The position numbers and the translations under genes were made by a program. From Actinomycetota bacterium (GTDB lineage Bacteria; Actinomycetota; Actinomycetes; Mycobacteriales; HKI-0501), in assembly GCA_030840805.1 (NCBI GenBank), contig JAVEDU010000074.1, forward strand, positions 1-64,000: 64,000 nucleotides of DNA, written 5' to 3'. Under the pieces are notes generated by a model. It was given only the letters and a program-made list of their open reading frames with translations. It was not told where the DNA came from and did no database searches. Below are positions 40,442-50,306 of the stretch, one piece after another. Positions within the stretch are counted from its first letter, which is position 1. Each line of letters opens with the position of its first letter.

Positions 40442-42685
40442 ATGGATCCCCGTACGCCCCCTGCCCGGGGTGTTGCCCGTGTGACCCCCTCCTCCGGCGC
40501 CTCCTCGGGCGCCGGTTCCCGTGCCAGGGGCAGTGCCTCGGTGGGCGGCGCGCCCGGCGGAGCCGGGCGGTCCGGGCCGACGCGGAACGTCGCCCCGAAG
40601 GCGAAGAAGGGCCGTCGCCGGCTGCGCAGGATCTCGGCGATCGCCGGTGTCACCGCGCTGCTGCTGATGCTCGGCGGGATGAGCTTCGCGTACGTCGCAC
40701 TCCAGGTGCCACTGCCCAGCGACAACAACGTCAAGCAGCTGTCCCGGATCTACTACTCCGACGGCAAGACGCTGATGGCGGCCCTCGGCTCGGAGAACCG
40801 CACCTACGTCACCCTCGACAAGGTGCCGGTCGAGATGCAGCGCGCGATCATCGCGGCCGAGGACCGGACGTTCTACCAGAACAACGGCATCTCCATGGGC
40901 GGCATCGCCCGCGCGGCGTGGGCGAACGTCCGCGGCCAGGAGGTGCAGGGCGGGTCGACGATCACCCAGCAGTACGTCAAGAACGCGCACCTCACCGACG
41001 AGCGGACGCTGAGCCGCAAGTTCCGGGAGATCGGGTGGGCGATCAAGGCCAATCAGAAGTACAGCAAGGCCGAGATCCTCGAGTTCTACCTGAACACCAT
41101 CTACTTCGGCCGGGGCGCGCACGGCATCCAGGCCGCGGCGGAGGCGTACTTCGGGGTCGGGGCGTCGAAGCTCACGGTGGCCCAGAGCGCGGTGCTCGCC
41201 GGGATCATCAAGGCGCCGAGCGTCTACGACCCGGCCGTCGACCCCAGCCGGGCGAAGGACCGCTGGGACTACGTCCTCGAGAGCATGGTGGGGATGAAGT
41301 GGCTCACCCCCGATGAGCGGGCCGCACAGAAGTTCCCGAAGACCCGGAAGGTCAAGCCCAACAGCAGCGGCTCCCGGAACCTCGACGGCTGGAGCGGACT
41401 GATCGTCCAGCAGGTCGAGAAGGAGCTGAAGAACCACGGGATCGACGAGCAGACCATCCGCACCGGCGGCCTGAAGATCGTCACCACGATCGACAAGACG
41501 GCCCAGGACGCGGCGGTCCAGGCCGCCGCGGACGTCTTCGAGGGCCAGCCCAAGGAGATGGAGAAGGCGCTCGCCGCGGTCGAGCCCGGCACCGGCCGGG
41601 TCAAGGCCTACTACGGCGGTGAACGGGGGTACGGCAACCTCGACCTCGCCAGCAGCCGCTTCCGGCCGGGCTCGTCGTTCAAGGCGTACACGCTCGCGGC
41701 GGCGATCGCCGACGGCGTCAGCATCAAGTCGTACTGGAACGGCTCGGACAACCAGGCCTTCCCGGGCGAGACGATCAGGGTGCAGAACTCCGACGGCGAG
41801 TCCTGTGCCCGGTGCAACCTCATCGACGCGACGGTGAAGTCGCTGAACACCACCTACTACGCGCTCACCCAGAAGGTCGGCGCGCAGAAGGTGCTCGACC
41901 TCGCCACCGCCTCCGGCGTCGTCGACCCGAAGGTGGAGGAGCGACTGAGCCTCACCCGCCAGGTGGCGCTCGGTGACCTCCGGGTCTCGCCGCTGTCCCA
42001 CGCCGACGGGTTCGCGACGTTCGCCGCCGGCGGCGTGCACGCCCCGACGTACTTCGTCGAGCGGGTCGACCAGGCCGGCAAGCGGATGTACACGCACCCG
42101 AAGGCGCAGACGGAGCGCGCGTTCAGCGCGGACGTCGCCGCCGACGCGACCTACGCGATGCAGCAGGTGTACCGGCAGAGCACCCGGGCCAAGATCGGCG
42201 ACGGCCGCCCGGCGGCCGGCAAGACCGGCACCGCGCAGCTGGGCAAGACCGACTTCAACTCCGATGCGTGGATGTGCGGGTTCACCCCGCAACTCGCCGC
42301 CGCGGTCTGGGTCGGCCACTCCGCCGCGGACGCGAAGCTGGTCAACGCCCAGAGCGGGGCCAGCATGTACGGCGCCGGGCTCCCCCGGTCGTTCTGGGCG
42401 CAGTTCATGAGCGGCGCGCTCCAGGGCAAGGAGAAGCTCGACTTCCCTCCCCCGAAGTACATCGGCATCGCGGACAGCGGGAACGTGGCGTCTCCGGAGC
42501 CCGTGCCCACCCCGACGGCGACGCAGCCCACCCAGGATCCGATCCCGACGGCCGGACCCACCGCGTGGCCGATCCCGACCAGCGAGCCGCAGCCCTCGCC
42601 GGAGCCGTCCCAGTCCTCGCCGCCACTGTTCCCGGATCCGTCCACATCGCCGACTGGCGGTGCGGGCCGGAGTCCGGGTCGATAA
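40442..42685 (+). CDS. ponA: Class A penicillin-binding protein (PonA1-like)
   Basis: A 747-residue bifunctional peptidoglycan synthase in the Rv0050/ponA1 position. A basic cytoplasmic segment precedes one membrane helix (ISAIAGVTALLLMLGGMSFAYVAL). The GT51 glycosyltransferase motifs are AAEDRTFYQNNG, GGSTITQQYVKN and KAEILEFYLNTIYFGRGAHGI. The transpeptidase motifs are SSFK (PGSSFKAYTLAAA), SLN and KTG (AGKTGTAQLG). The C-terminus is a Pro/Ser/Thr-rich tail. I chose ATG at 40442; an upstream TTG at 40406 is also open. A GT87-like gene follows in 15 bases. Confidence 0.95.
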   Translation: MDPRTPPARGVARVTPSSGASSGAGSRARGSASVGGAPGGAGRSGPTRNVAPKAKKGRRRLRRISAIAGVTALLLMLGGMSFAYVALQVPLPSDNNVKQLSRIYYSDGKTLMAALGSENRTYVTLDKVPVEMQRAIIAAEDRTFYQNNGISMGGIARAAWANVRGQEVQGGSTITQQYVKNAHLTDERTLSRKFREIGWAIKANQKYSKAEILEFYLNTIYFGRGAHGIQAAAEAYFGVGASKLTVAQSAVLAGIIKAPSVYDPAVDPSRAKDRWDYVLESMVGMKWLTPDERAAQKFPKTRKVKPNSSGSRNLDGWSGLIVQQVEKELKNHGIDEQTIRTGGLKIVTTIDKTAQDAAVQAAADVFEGQPKEMEKALAAVEPGTGRVKAYYGGERGYGNLDLASSRFRPGSSFKAYTLAAAIADGVSIKSYWNGSDNQAFPGETIRVQNSDGESCARCNLIDATVKSLNTTYYALTQKVGAQKVLDLATASGVVDPKVEERLSLTRQVALGDLRVSPLSHADGFATFAAGGVHAPTYFVERVDQAGKRMYTHPKAQTERAFSADVAADATYAMQQVYRQSTRAKIGDGRPAAGKTGTAQLGKTDFNSDAWMCGFTPQLAAAVWVGHSAADAKLVNAQSGASMYGAGLPRSFWAQFMSGALQGKEKLDFPPPKYIGIADSGNVASPEPVPTPTATQPTQDPIPTAGPTAWPIPTSEPQPSPEPSQSSPPLFPDPSTSPTGGAGRSPGR

Positions 42686-42700
42686 GGCAGGATCGGCGGC

Positions 42701-44149
42701 GTGCAGGTCGACCAGCCCTCCCGCTCCGACCCCGTCGTCGGGGGCCTCTCCCAGGTCCTCGGCGGCCCGCCGGGCCGGTACGCGGATGAGCCCCGGCGGT
42801 CCTTCTGGACGCCGCTGCGAGTCGTGCTCGCGATCGCCTGCGTCGTGCTCGGGCTCGCCTGGGCGCAGAAGTCACCGTGCCAGGACGGGCAGTGGGCGAA
42901 CGGCAGCCAGTACCACGCCTACTGCTACACCGATGTCCTCGCGCTGTACTACGCCGAGGGGCTGAACGAGGGCAAGGTGCCGTACCTCGGGCACCCGGTC
43001 GAGTACCCGGTGCTGACCGGCGCGCTGATGGGCGTCGTCGGCCTGCCGGTGCACTGGCTCGCCCAGCACGGGGTGGTGCACAACGAGCCGCGGGTGTTCT
43101 ACCTCGGCACGGCGGCGGTCCTGGCCGGCTTCGTGCTGCTCACCGTGTGGGCCATCGCCCGGATGCGGCCGCGACGGCCGTTCGACGCGGCGATGGTCGC
43201 CGCCGCGCCCGCGATGGCCTTCACGGCGTACGTGAACTGGGACTTCCTCGCGATCGGCCTCGCCACGCTGGGCGTCTACGCGTGGTCCCGGCGTCGCCCC
43301 GGGTGGGCCGGGGTGCTGCTCGGCCTGGCCGCCGCGGCCAAGCTGTACCCGGTGTTCCTGTTCGGCGCCCTGCTCGTGCTGTGCCTGCGGGCCCGGCGCA
43401 TGACCGAGTTCCGGATGGCGCTGGGGTCGGCGCTGCTCGCGTGGTGCGCCGTCAACCTGCCCGTCCTGCTGCTGGCCCCGGCGGCATGGCAGCGGTTCTA
43501 CGTGTTCTCCGGCTCGCGAGGCGTCGACTGGGGCACGTTCTGGTACGTCGGGTCGAACCTCCAGATCGGTCGGGACCCCGGCTCGGCCGCGCCGGCCCGG
43601 TGGGTGCACGACTTCTTCGCGGGCCTCGCTGCGGACATCCCGACGCTCAACGTGCTGAGCGGGCTGCTGTTCGCGGCGGCGTGTGCGGCCGTCGCGGTCC
43701 TCGCGTTCCGGGCCCGGCGGCGGCCCCGGCTGGGGCAGCTGGCGTTCCTGATCGTGGCGGCGTTCCTGCTGACCAACAAGGTGTGGTCGCAGCAGTTCGT
43801 GCTGTGGCTCGTCCCGCTCGCCGTGCTCGCGCGGCCCCGCTGGGGCGCATTCCTGGTGTGGCAGGCATGCGAGCTGGGGTACTTCCTGGCGTTCTACCAG
43901 ACGCTGATCCGGGCGACGCCCGGCCTGAAGTCGGGGATGCCCGACTGGGTGTTCCTGCTCGCGTCGGTGGCGCGGGCCACGAGCCTGCTGGTCCTCTGCG
44001 GACTGGTGGTGTACGAGATCCTCCGGCCGGAGACGGACGCGGTCCGCGCGGACGGCACCGACGACCCCGAGGGCGGGGTGCTGGACGGTGCGCCCGATGA
44101 CCCTCCGTCACTGCTGGCGCGGTGGATGCCGCCCAAACAACTCGCCTGA
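42701..44149 (+). CDS. GT87/DUF2029-type membrane glycosyltransferase
   Basis: A 482-residue polytopic protein matching the Rv0051-type proteins beside ponA1. It has about ten membrane helices, with an extracytoplasmic loop after the first helix (ALYYAEGLNEGKVPYLGHPVEYPVLTG) carrying acidic residues as in GT-C enzymes. Such enzymes use polyprenyl-phosphate mannose to add mannose to lipoglycans or proteins. The exact acceptor is unknown. The start is GTG at 42701, closely coupled to the PBP gene. Confidence 0.85.
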   Translation: MQVDQPSRSDPVVGGLSQVLGGPPGRYADEPRRSFWTPLRVVLAIACVVLGLAWAQKSPCQDGQWANGSQYHAYCYTDVLALYYAEGLNEGKVPYLGHPVEYPVLTGALMGVVGLPVHWLAQHGVVHNEPRVFYLGTAAVLAGFVLLTVWAIARMRPRRPFDAAMVAAAPAMAFTAYVNWDFLAIGLATLGVYAWSRRRPGWAGVLLGLAAAAKLYPVFLFGALLVLCLRARRMTEFRMALGSALLAWCAVNLPVLLLAPAAWQRFYVFSGSRGVDWGTFWYVGSNLQIGRDPGSAAPARWVHDFFAGLAADIPTLNVLSGLLFAAACAAVAVLAFRARRRPRLGQLAFLIVAAFLLTNKVWSQQFVLWLVPLAVLARPRWGAFLVWQACELGYFLAFYQTLIRATPGLKSGMPDWVFLLASVARATSLLVLCGLVVYEILRPETDAVRADGTDDPEGGVLDGAPDDPPSLLARWMPPKQLA

Positions 44150-44276
44150 CCTGCGGTCACTCCGCTGCGTCATGCCCGAGCGACGCTGCGTCAACCACCG
44201 GTTGGCGCATGGCCCGGACCGTCTTCCCGTGCGACCGTGGTGGTTCCGACAACCCCATGAACTGCCGGGAGGCATC

Positions 44277-45224
44277 GTGTACTCGCTGGTCAGCCCGGCA
44301 GAGCTGGCCACGGCACTGGTGCGCCACGGCACCGCCCTCGAGGTCACGGACGTCCTCGACCGGGCCCTGCGGATCGATCGCACCGACCTCGGCCGGCTCT
44401 CCCTGGCCTACCGCGACGAGCTCCGCCGGCACGCCGCCTGGGGCCGGGTCGGCGAGCTCGCCGGGCTGACCGCGCCGGCCGACGAGGCCCGGGTCGGGAC
44501 CGGACCGCCGGCCGGTGGTCCGTCGCCGGGTGCCCCGGCCGTCGATGCCGCGGCCGGCCGGGCCGCGGACCCCGCGGCCGCCCGCGCGTCGGCCGAGCTG
44601 CACCTCGGTCACCTCCTGGACCTCGTCCGCGAGGAGGTCCTCGGCTGGAGCCGGGAGCAGGTGGGCGACCTGGTGATCCAGACCGACCCCGGCGGCGCCA
44701 CCGCCGTCGCGGACGCGCTCGGCGGCGCCTGGGCCGGGGCGGACCTCACCCCCGACGACCGGGACCCTCTCGATCGGCCGTGGCGGACCGTGTTCGGCGA
44801 ACTGCCGGTCGTCGCGGGACCCGAGGACCTCGGTGCCAACTCCGGACAGGTCCGGCAGCTCCTGGACAACCTCGTCACCACCTCCGCCACGACGCTCGCC
44901 CAGCTCGGCGAGGCGTACCGGCTGCAGGCGCCACCCCGGCCGTCCGGGGTCCGGCCGTGGGACGTGGCGATGCGGCGGGCCTGCCAGGCCTCGTTCGTGA
45001 CCGGGAACGTCCGGCAGGTGGCGATGGCCCAGTTCGCGGCCGTGCGCGCCCAGTTGCTGCCCGGCGGGGCGGCCGGCCTGCCCGGCACGCCGGCCGGCGA
45101 CGCGGTGGCGCAGGCCGTCGCGGGCACTGTGCAGGCGGTGGCGATGCGGGAGACGCTGGACCCGGTCGTCTACCGGTTCCTGGTCTTCGCCTGGGAGGCG
45201 ACGCTCGGCCCGATACCGGGCTGA
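44277..45224 (+). CDS. Hypothetical protein
   Basis: A 315-residue soluble protein that I do not recognise. The N-terminal 60 residues (SLVSPAELATALVRHGTALEVTDVLDRALRI...) look helical, followed by an Ala/Gly/Pro linker (70-110). The remainder is an acidic, helix-rich domain with the stretch REEVLGWSREQVGDLVIQTDPGGATAVADAL. No signal peptide or membrane helix is evident. The GTG at 44277 is supported by GGGAGG six bases upstream. It lies between the GT87 gene and a convergent membrane-protein gene whose stop is only a few bases away. Confidence 0.7.
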   Translation: MYSLVSPAELATALVRHGTALEVTDVLDRALRIDRTDLGRLSLAYRDELRRHAAWGRVGELAGLTAPADEARVGTGPPAGGPSPGAPAVDAAAGRAADPAAARASAELHLGHLLDLVREEVLGWSREQVGDLVIQTDPGGATAVADALGGAWAGADLTPDDRDPLDRPWRTVFGELPVVAGPEDLGANSGQVRQLLDNLVTTSATTLAQLGEAYRLQAPPRPSGVRPWDVAMRRACQASFVTGNVRQVAMAQFAAVRAQLLPGGAAGLPGTPAGDAVAQAVAGTVQAVAMRETLDPVVYRFLVFAWEATLGPIPG

Positions 45225-45228
45225 CCCG

Positions 45229-46977
45229 TCAGCGCGGCGCGCGCACCGTGAACACCACCGCGTCGCCGACCCGCTCCCGGCGTACCGGCAGGGCCCCGAT
45301 CGGCCGGCTGAGGACACCCTGCCAGGGCGTGCCGTTGAGCCGAGCCGGGAAGACCACCACGGTCCGGATTCCCTCGTGCCGCAGCCGGGCGACGCTGGCC
45401 CGGTCCGGGAAGGTCCGCAGTGCCGCCCGGGTGTCGTACTGGGACAGCGGGGCCACCCCGCTGCCGCCGTTCACCATCGGCACGTACCGGTCGGTGTTCC
45501 ACACCATCGTGAGGACGTCCGGGCCGTAGTCGCTCGGCAGCACGATCATCGGCCCGCGTACCTCGTCGAACACGGCGGGCTGCGGCGGGACCGGGACCTG
45601 CGGGACGGTGTTCACCCCCTCGCCGAGCACGAGGGCCGCGGGCAGCAGCAGGGCCAGGCCGACGACCCGGGTCGGGCGCCGCTCCAGCAGCGCCGTCACC
45701 GCCCCGGCGGCGAGCAGGCACAGCACCAGGGTCAGCCAGAGGACGAGCCGGCCCGGTGTGCGGATCCCGTCCCATCCGGGCAGGTGGTCGAGCAGCGGAA
45801 GGTACGTGTACCGGCCGTGCCACGGTCCCGCCGTGCCCATCGCCAGCGCCAGCGCCAGCAACCCTCCGGCGGCCAGCAGGAGCCGGTGCCGTCCCCGCCA
45901 CACGCTGACCAGGAGGCCCGTCGACCCGAGCACGAGCAGCACGAGCCCGGGGAACAGCGCCATCTCGGGCGCCCACACGAGGGTCTCCCGGCCCGCCGCA
46001 TGCGCCGGGCCCCACACCAGCGAGTCCGCCGGTGCGAGGAAGAAGCCGCGGAACGGTGGCGAGAACAACTGCACGTCGAGCAGCCCCCGTCGCGCGTACG
46101 GGTGGTCCTCGACGACCCGGAGGTACGGCTGCGCCATCAGCGCGCCCACCGCGGCGAACGCAAGGCCGCCGAGGCCGTCGGCCAGCAGCAGGCGCCGGGG
46201 GAGGCGCGGCCGGCCCGTCAGCAACCAGCCGGCCGCGGCCGCCGCGCACAGCAGCAGCAGCACGTAGACGAACGGCAGGCCGACACCGAACCCGATGAGC
46301 AGCTGCCAGCACGCCACCGCCCAGCCCGCGGCCGCCCAGCCGGGCCGGGCCCGGCTGGGCGAGTAGCCGGTGCGGAGGGAGAAGCCGTGGCCCCGGGCCA
46401 GCATCGCGAGCGCGAGGGCGATCCCGCCCGTCGACAGCACGTGCAGGTGGCCGGCCTGGGAGATCCGCCACGGCGCGTACGCGAACGCGGCACCGGCGAG
46501 CGCCGCGCCCTGCCACCGTGCGCCCAGCTGCCGCGCGAGCGCGTACGCCCCGACGAACGCCAGCGCCGCGACCAGCACGAACAGGACGTTGTACCGCACC
46601 AGTGCGGCGGTGGGCCCGGTTCCGATCAGCCCGAAGGGCAGGTAGCCGAGCAGCGAGTCGCTGAACGCGAGGGTGTCGTGCTCCGGGTAGAAGGCGTTCG
46701 TGTCCCACAGGTGCGCGGGGTCGGTCCGCATCGCGTGTCCGCCCCAGCCGAGCAGGTACGTCACCAGCGCCGGGTCACCGAGGTCTCCGGGCAGCGTGCC
46801 GGCCGGCCGGCGCAGCGCCGGCCAGGTCATCGCCACGGCGATCGCGACCGCCGCGACCGGCATCGCCACGAACTCGCTGCGCAGCAGCCGTCGCCACGGC
46901 GGCGTGCCGCGCGACCCCGGCCGGGCCGGGACGAGACCCGGCGCCGCCTCGGTCGTGGTGCCGCGCGTCAGGGTCAT
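45229..46977 (-). CDS. Large polytopic membrane protein, probable GT-C-like
   Basis: A 582-residue protein with at least ten hydrophobic helices. A first extracytoplasmic loop [45 protein letters not shown] has the acidic and His/Trp pattern of GT-C glycosyltransferases. The C-terminal 130 residues form a soluble extracytoplasmic domain ([29 protein letters not shown]). No specific family can be named; a role in sugar transfer from lipid carriers is inference. The ATG start overlaps the stop of the endonuclease IV-like gene (ATGA), so the pair is co-translated. Confidence 0.75.
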   Translation of the reverse strand: MTLTRGTTTEAAPGLVPARPGSRGTPPWRRLLRSEFVAMPVAAVAIAVAMTWPALRRPAGTLPGDLGDPALVTYLLGWGGHAMRTDPAHLWDTNAFYPEHDTLAFSDSLLGYLPFGLIGTGPTAALVRYNVLFVLVAALAFVGAYALARQLGARWQGAALAGAAFAYAPWRISQAGHLHVLSTGGIALALAMLARGHGFSLRTGYSPSRARPGWAAAGWAVACWQLLIGFGVGLPFVYVLLLLCAAAAAGWLLTGRPRLPRRLLLADGLGGLAFAAVGALMAQPYLRVVEDHPYARRGLLDVQLFSPPFRGFFLAPADSLVWGPAHAAGRETLVWAPEMALFPGLVLLVLGSTGLLVSVWRGRHRLLLAAGGLLALALAMGTAGPWHGRYTYLPLLDHLPGWDGIRTPGRLVLWLTLVLCLLAAGAVTALLERRPTRVVGLALLLPAALVLGEGVNTVPQVPVPPQPAVFDEVRGPMIVLPSDYGPDVLTMVWNTDRYVPMVNGGSGVAPLSQYDTRAALRTFPDRASVARLRHEGIRTVVVFPARLNGTPWQGVLSRPIGALPVRRERVGDAVVFTVRAPR

Positions 46978-47825
46978 GCCGGCAGGTGGTCACGGAGGTA
47001 CGCGATGTCTGCCGCCTGCCCGTCGGCGCCCCCGGGGGTCTCGCACACCACGGGCGCCCCGGCGGCGGCGATCACGGCGACGATCAGCTCCGGGTCGATC
47101 TGGCCGCTGCCGAAGTTCGCGTGTCGGTCGGCGCCGGAGCCGAACCCGTCCCGGGAGTCGTTCGCGTGGATCAGGTCGATCCGGCCGGTGATGGCCTTCA
47201 CCCGGTCCACGATGCCGAGCAGGTCCTCCCCACCGGCGTGCGCATGACAGGTGTCCAGGCAGAACCCCGGGTCGTACTCGCCGATCGCGTCCCACAGCCG
47301 GGCCAGCCGGTCGAAGCGCCGCGCGATGGCGTGGTCGCCGCCCGCGGTGTTCTCGATCAGGATCCGGACCGGGAACCCGCCGCTGTCCGCCGCCTGCGCG
47401 AACACCTTCCGCCAGTTGTCGAACCCGATGTCCGGGTCGTCCGACTTCGTGACGTGGCCACCGTGCACGATCAGGCCCCGGGCCCCGATCTCCGCGGCGG
47501 CCTGGGCGTGCGCCGTCAGCAGGCTCCGGGACGGGATCCGGATGCGGTTGTTCGTGCTCGCCACGTTCAGCACGTACGGCGCGTGGACGAACAGGTCGAC
47601 CGCCCCGCTGTCGGCCGCCGCCCGCAGGCCCGCGGCCTCCGGGTGCGGCTTCGGCTTCTTCCACCCCTGTGGGTCGGCGAGGAAGAACTGCAGGACCTCC
47701 GCGGAGCGCGCGGCGGCCTCGGCCAGCGGGTCCGTCGAGTCGACGTGGGCTCCGATCCGGAGCGGCGCCGGACCGGCCGTACCGGCGCCTCCGGACGCGG
47801 CGACGGGAGACTGTTCAGTGGGCAT
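46974..47825 (-). CDS. Endonuclease IV-like TIM-barrel protein
   Basis: A 283-residue protein of the AP endonuclease 2/xylose isomerase-like TIM-barrel superfamily, closest to deoxyribonuclease IV (Nfo). Metal-binding motifs are [38 protein letters not shown] and [24 protein letters not shown], matching the Nfo zinc-ligand pattern. Nfo cleaves abasic sites in DNA repair. The N-terminal 20 residues are disordered. The start is ATG at 47825. It is coupled to the membrane protein gene downstream, an unusual partner for a repair enzyme. Confidence 0.88.
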   Translation of the reverse strand: MPTEQSPVAASGGAGTAGPAPLRIGAHVDSTDPLAEAAARSAEVLQFFLADPQGWKKPKPHPEAAGLRAAADSGAVDLFVHAPYVLNVASTNNRIRIPSRSLLTAHAQAAAEIGARGLIVHGGHVTKSDDPDIGFDNWRKVFAQAADSGGFPVRILIENTAGGDHAIARRFDRLARLWDAIGEYDPGFCLDTCHAHAGGEDLLGIVDRVKAITGRIDLIHANDSRDGFGSGADRHANFGSGQIDPELIVAVIAAAGAPVVCETPGGADGQAADIAYLRDHLPA

Positions 47826-48015
47826 AGGGCGAGCGTACGACCGAGGGCGAGGGCGCTCGGTATCTCGGCTCGCCGAGCGCCGACCTGACCCGCCGTACGG
47901 GTGAATCCTGAGTTCACGGGGTGGCGCCCGTCACCGCGGCGGGGGATCCTCGTTGAGCTATGCGTAGCGAACGCACAGCTGTGTTGTGTGTGTGGTGACC
48001 TGGGGAGGTCTTTCA

Positions 48016-48966
48016 GTGGAGACGACAAGGCGTATCGGCGGCCATCGGCGAGTCGGACCGCGGCGTCGCGGCCGCGTGGCCGTGATCGCGGGCGGGCTGC
48101 TGGCGGCGGTGGCGCTGTCCTCCGGCTCGGGCGCGCAGGCGGCCACGCCGACGGTCTCGTTCAGCGGGCTCTGCGTGCTCGGGCTGGCGAACGTGATCAC
48201 CCCATCCCCCTCGGGGGTCTCGGTGGGTCCCGCGGGTGCGGTCCAGGTGACCAACAAGGCCTCCGGGAGCCTCAAGGTCAGCTCGAACGGCAAGTCGGTG
48301 ACCCTCGGAAAGGGCGACAGCACCGTGTTCAGCTACCCCGGTAGCGACGCGGTCCGCAGCTATCCGGTCAAGGCCTCCTGCGCGGCGGTCGACCTCAGCA
48401 GCGCGGCGACGGTCACCGTCGCGGCGAACCCCGCTCCGGCCAAGCCGGACCCGAAGCCGGCCGACGACACCCCGGCCCCCGGCGCGGGTAGCGGCAGCGG
48501 TACCGGTACCGGTTCGGGTTCGGGTTCGGGTTCCGGTTCCGGCAGCGGTACCGGCGCGGGTTCCGGCACCGGAACGGGTTCCGGCACGGGCGGCACGACC
48601 GGCGGCACCAGCCCGGTCGCGGGAGTCCCGGTGACCGGCGCACTTCCGCCCGGGTTCGGGAACGTGCCGGTCGCCCTCAGCGCTCCCGGGGCCGGCAACC
48701 TGCCGATCCCGGACGTCCAGGCCGCGGTCCCCGGCTCGCCCGGCGAGGCCGCGCCCCCGGCCGTCGACCTGCTGACCTCGGGTGACGACGCGCAGGCCGC
48801 GGCTCAGCCGGCCACCCGCCAGGTGGCGCAGAGCCGCACCAGCTCGCCGAGCATCCACATGCTCCTGATCTTGGTCGCCACCGTCTTGTTCCTCGGGGTC
48901 GGTGCCGCGGCGGTGCGAGCGGTGCGGGCGACCCGTCCCGGCGGCGCGGCCCTGGCGCGCGCCTGA
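48016..48966 (+). CDS. Secreted Gly/Ser-repeat surface protein with C-terminal membrane anchor
   Basis: A 316-residue exported protein. The signal region (basic residues then [23 protein letters not shown]) is followed by a 100-residue beta-rich domain with two cysteines. A Gly-Ser/Gly-Thr repeat linker spans about residues 157-195, then comes a Pro/Ala-rich segment and one C-terminal membrane helix ([22 protein letters not shown]) with a short basic tail. There is no LPxTG motif. The function is unknown; it looks like a surface-displayed domain on a flexible stalk. GTG at 48016 was chosen for GGGGAGG seven bases upstream. Confidence 0.75.
   Translation: METTRRIGGHRRVGPRRRGRVAVIAGGLLAAVALSSGSGAQAATPTVSFSGLCVLGLANVITPSPSGVSVGPAGAVQVTNKASGSLKVSSNGKSVTLGKGDSTVFSYPGSDAVRSYPVKASCAAVDLSSAATVTVAANPAPAKPDPKPADDTPAPGAGSGSGTGTGSGSGSGSGSGSGTGAGSGTGTGSGTGGTTGGTSPVAGVPVTGALPPGFGNVPVALSAPGAGNLPIPDVQAAVPGSPGEAAPPAVDLLTSGDDAQAAAQPATRQVAQSRTSSPSIHMLLILVATVLFLGVGAAAVRAVRATRPGGAALARA
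48485..48600. repeat. GGTTCG/GGTACC hexamer repeat tract
   Basis: About 116 bases of imperfect hexamer repeats (GGTTCG, GGTTCC, GGTACC, GGCAGC and variants) encode alternating Gly-Ser and Gly-Thr. The purest part is three GGTTCG copies in a row near 48511-48528. The tract forms the stalk of the surface protein and may vary in length by slippage in steps of two residues. Confidence 0.85.
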
Positions 48967-48984
48967 CCTGCCCTCTCCCGAGCC

Positions 48985-49065
48985 CCACGGGGCGCCGGAA
49001 TCCCCGTCTGGTGTGGTCGTTCCTCCCCAGGTCCCACCCACGGATTCGGAACCGGCGCCCCGTGG
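48985..49065. promoter_or_regulatory. Long inverted repeat in rpsF leader
   Basis: Positions 48985-48998 and 49052-49065 are perfect 14-bp inverted repeats around a 53-base loop. They lie after the surface-protein stop (48966) and 114 bases before rpsF. The structure may terminate the upstream gene or form part of the rpsF leader, where other bacteria carry an S6:S18-binding autoregulatory element. I could not see a convincing match to that motif. Confidence 0.45.
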
Positions 49066-49178
49066 CTGCTAATGTTCTCCTTCGTGTGCTGCCTCCAGTG
49101 CAGACCACGAAAGACGCTTCAAGCCCTCCTGCCGCGGATGGACCGCGGCCGTGTAGACCACAGGAGGTGGGTGCTCTC

Positions 49179-49469
49179 TTGCGTCACTACGAAGTTATGG
49201 TCATCCTCGATGCCGATCTCGAGGAGCGCACCGTCGCCCCGTCCCTCGACACCTTCCTCAACGTCATCCGCACCGCGGGTGGAACCGTGGAGAAGGTCGA
49301 CGTGTGGGGCCGGCGTCGGCTTGCCTATGAGATCGACAAGAAGGTCGAGGGCATCTACGCCGTCATCGACCTGCACTCGGAGCCCGACGCCGTCGTGGAG
49401 CTCGACCGTCAGTTGAACCTCAACGAGTCGGTCCTGCGCACGAAGGTCATCCGGCCCGACCAGCGCTGA
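49179..49469 (+). CDS. rpsF: 30S ribosomal protein S6
   Basis: A 96-residue S6 protein ([16 protein letters not shown] at the N-terminus, [17 protein letters not shown] in the middle, [15 protein letters not shown] at the end). It binds S18 on the small subunit platform. The start is TTG at 49179, which matches the family N-terminus, with AGGAGG eleven bases upstream. It begins the conserved rpsF-ssb-rpsR-rplI run. Confidence 0.97.
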   Translation: MRHYEVMVILDADLEERTVAPSLDTFLNVIRTAGGTVEKVDVWGRRRLAYEIDKKVEGIYAVIDLHSEPDAVVELDRQLNLNESVLRTKVIRPDQR

Positions 49470-49493
49470 CGCGGCCCCGGAGGAGTTTCCACA

Positions 49494-50018
49494 ATGGCAG
49501 GCGACACCGTCATCACCGTCATCGGCAACCTGACCGATGACCCCGAGCTGCGCTTCACCCCGTCGGGTGCGGCCGTCGCGAACTTCACGATCGCGTCGAC
49601 GCCCCGCATCATGGACAAGCAGACGAACGAGTGGAAGGACGGCGACGCGCTGTTCCTCCGCTGCTCGATCTGGCGGCAGGCCGCGGAGAACGTCGCCGAG
49701 ACGCTCACCCGCGGCGCTCGCGTGATCGCTCAGGGGCGGCTTGTCCAGCGCTCCTACGAGACGCGCGAGGGTGAGAAGCGCACCGTCGTGGAGCTGCAGG
49801 TCGACGAGATCGGCCCGTCGCTCCGGTACGCCACCGCGAAGGTCAGCAAGACCTCCCGCGGCGGTGGCAGCGGCGGCGGCTTCGGTGGCTCGGGCTCGGG
49901 CTCCGGTTCGAGCCCGGGTGGCGGACGCTCCTCCGGTGGCGCCGGTGCCGACGACCCCTGGGCGTCGGCGGCCCCGGCCGGTGGCGGCTCGTCGTTCAGC
50001 GACGAGCCCCCGTTCTAG
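49494..50018 (+). CDS. ssb: Single-stranded DNA-binding protein
   Basis: A 174-residue SSB. The OB-fold domain (residues 1-110) starts [31 protein letters not shown] Gly/Ser-rich flexible linker follows, and the acidic C-terminal tip ends DEPPF, the docking peptide for replication and repair proteins. The ATG at 49494 follows GGAGGAG. Its place between rpsF and rpsR is conserved. Confidence 0.97.
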   Translation: MAGDTVITVIGNLTDDPELRFTPSGAAVANFTIASTPRIMDKQTNEWKDGDALFLRCSIWRQAAENVAETLTRGARVIAQGRLVQRSYETREGEKRTVVELQVDEIGPSLRYATAKVSKTSRGGGSGGGFGGSGSGSGSSPGGGRSSGGAGADDPWASAAPAGGGSSFSDEPPF

Positions 50019-50057
50019 ATCCCTCAGACCTCACGAGCGAGAACACGGAGCACCAAC

Positions 50058-50294
50058 ATGGCGAAGCCGCCGGTGCGGAAGCCTAAGAAGAAGGTCAATC
50101 CGCTCTTCAAGGACAAGATCGACTACATCGACTACAAGGACACCGCGCTGCTGCGGAAGTTCATCTCCGACCGGGGCAAGATCCGTGCCCGCCGGGTCAC
50201 CGGGGTGACCAGCCAGCAGCAGCGGCAGGTCGCCCGCGCGATCAAGAACGCGCGCGAGATGGCCCTCCTGCCCTACTCCAGCACGGCCCGCTGA
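50058..50294 (+). CDS. rpsR: 30S ribosomal protein S18, cysteine-free form
   Basis: A 78-residue S18 ([52 protein letters not shown]). The zinc-ligand positions of the usual actinobacterial protein are all replaced: NPLF at residues 14-17 instead of CxxC, and Thr51 and Gln54 instead of Cys and His. It is therefore the zinc-independent (C-minus) form, yet it occupies the main operon. Elsewhere such forms are often Zur-controlled paralogues. The start is ATG at 50058. Confidence 0.96.
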   Translation: MAKPPVRKPKKKVNPLFKDKIDYIDYKDTALLRKFISDRGKIRARRVTGVTSQQQRQVARAIKNAREMALLPYSSTAR

Positions 50295-50306
50295 GGAGGC
50301 TGACCT

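Noticed and set aside
40442-42685. Asn instead of His in the first GT51 motif of the PBP
   Set aside because: EDRTFYQNNG differs from the EDxxFxxHxG of proteobacteria, but actinobacterial PonA proteins commonly have Asn there, so it is not an inactivating change.
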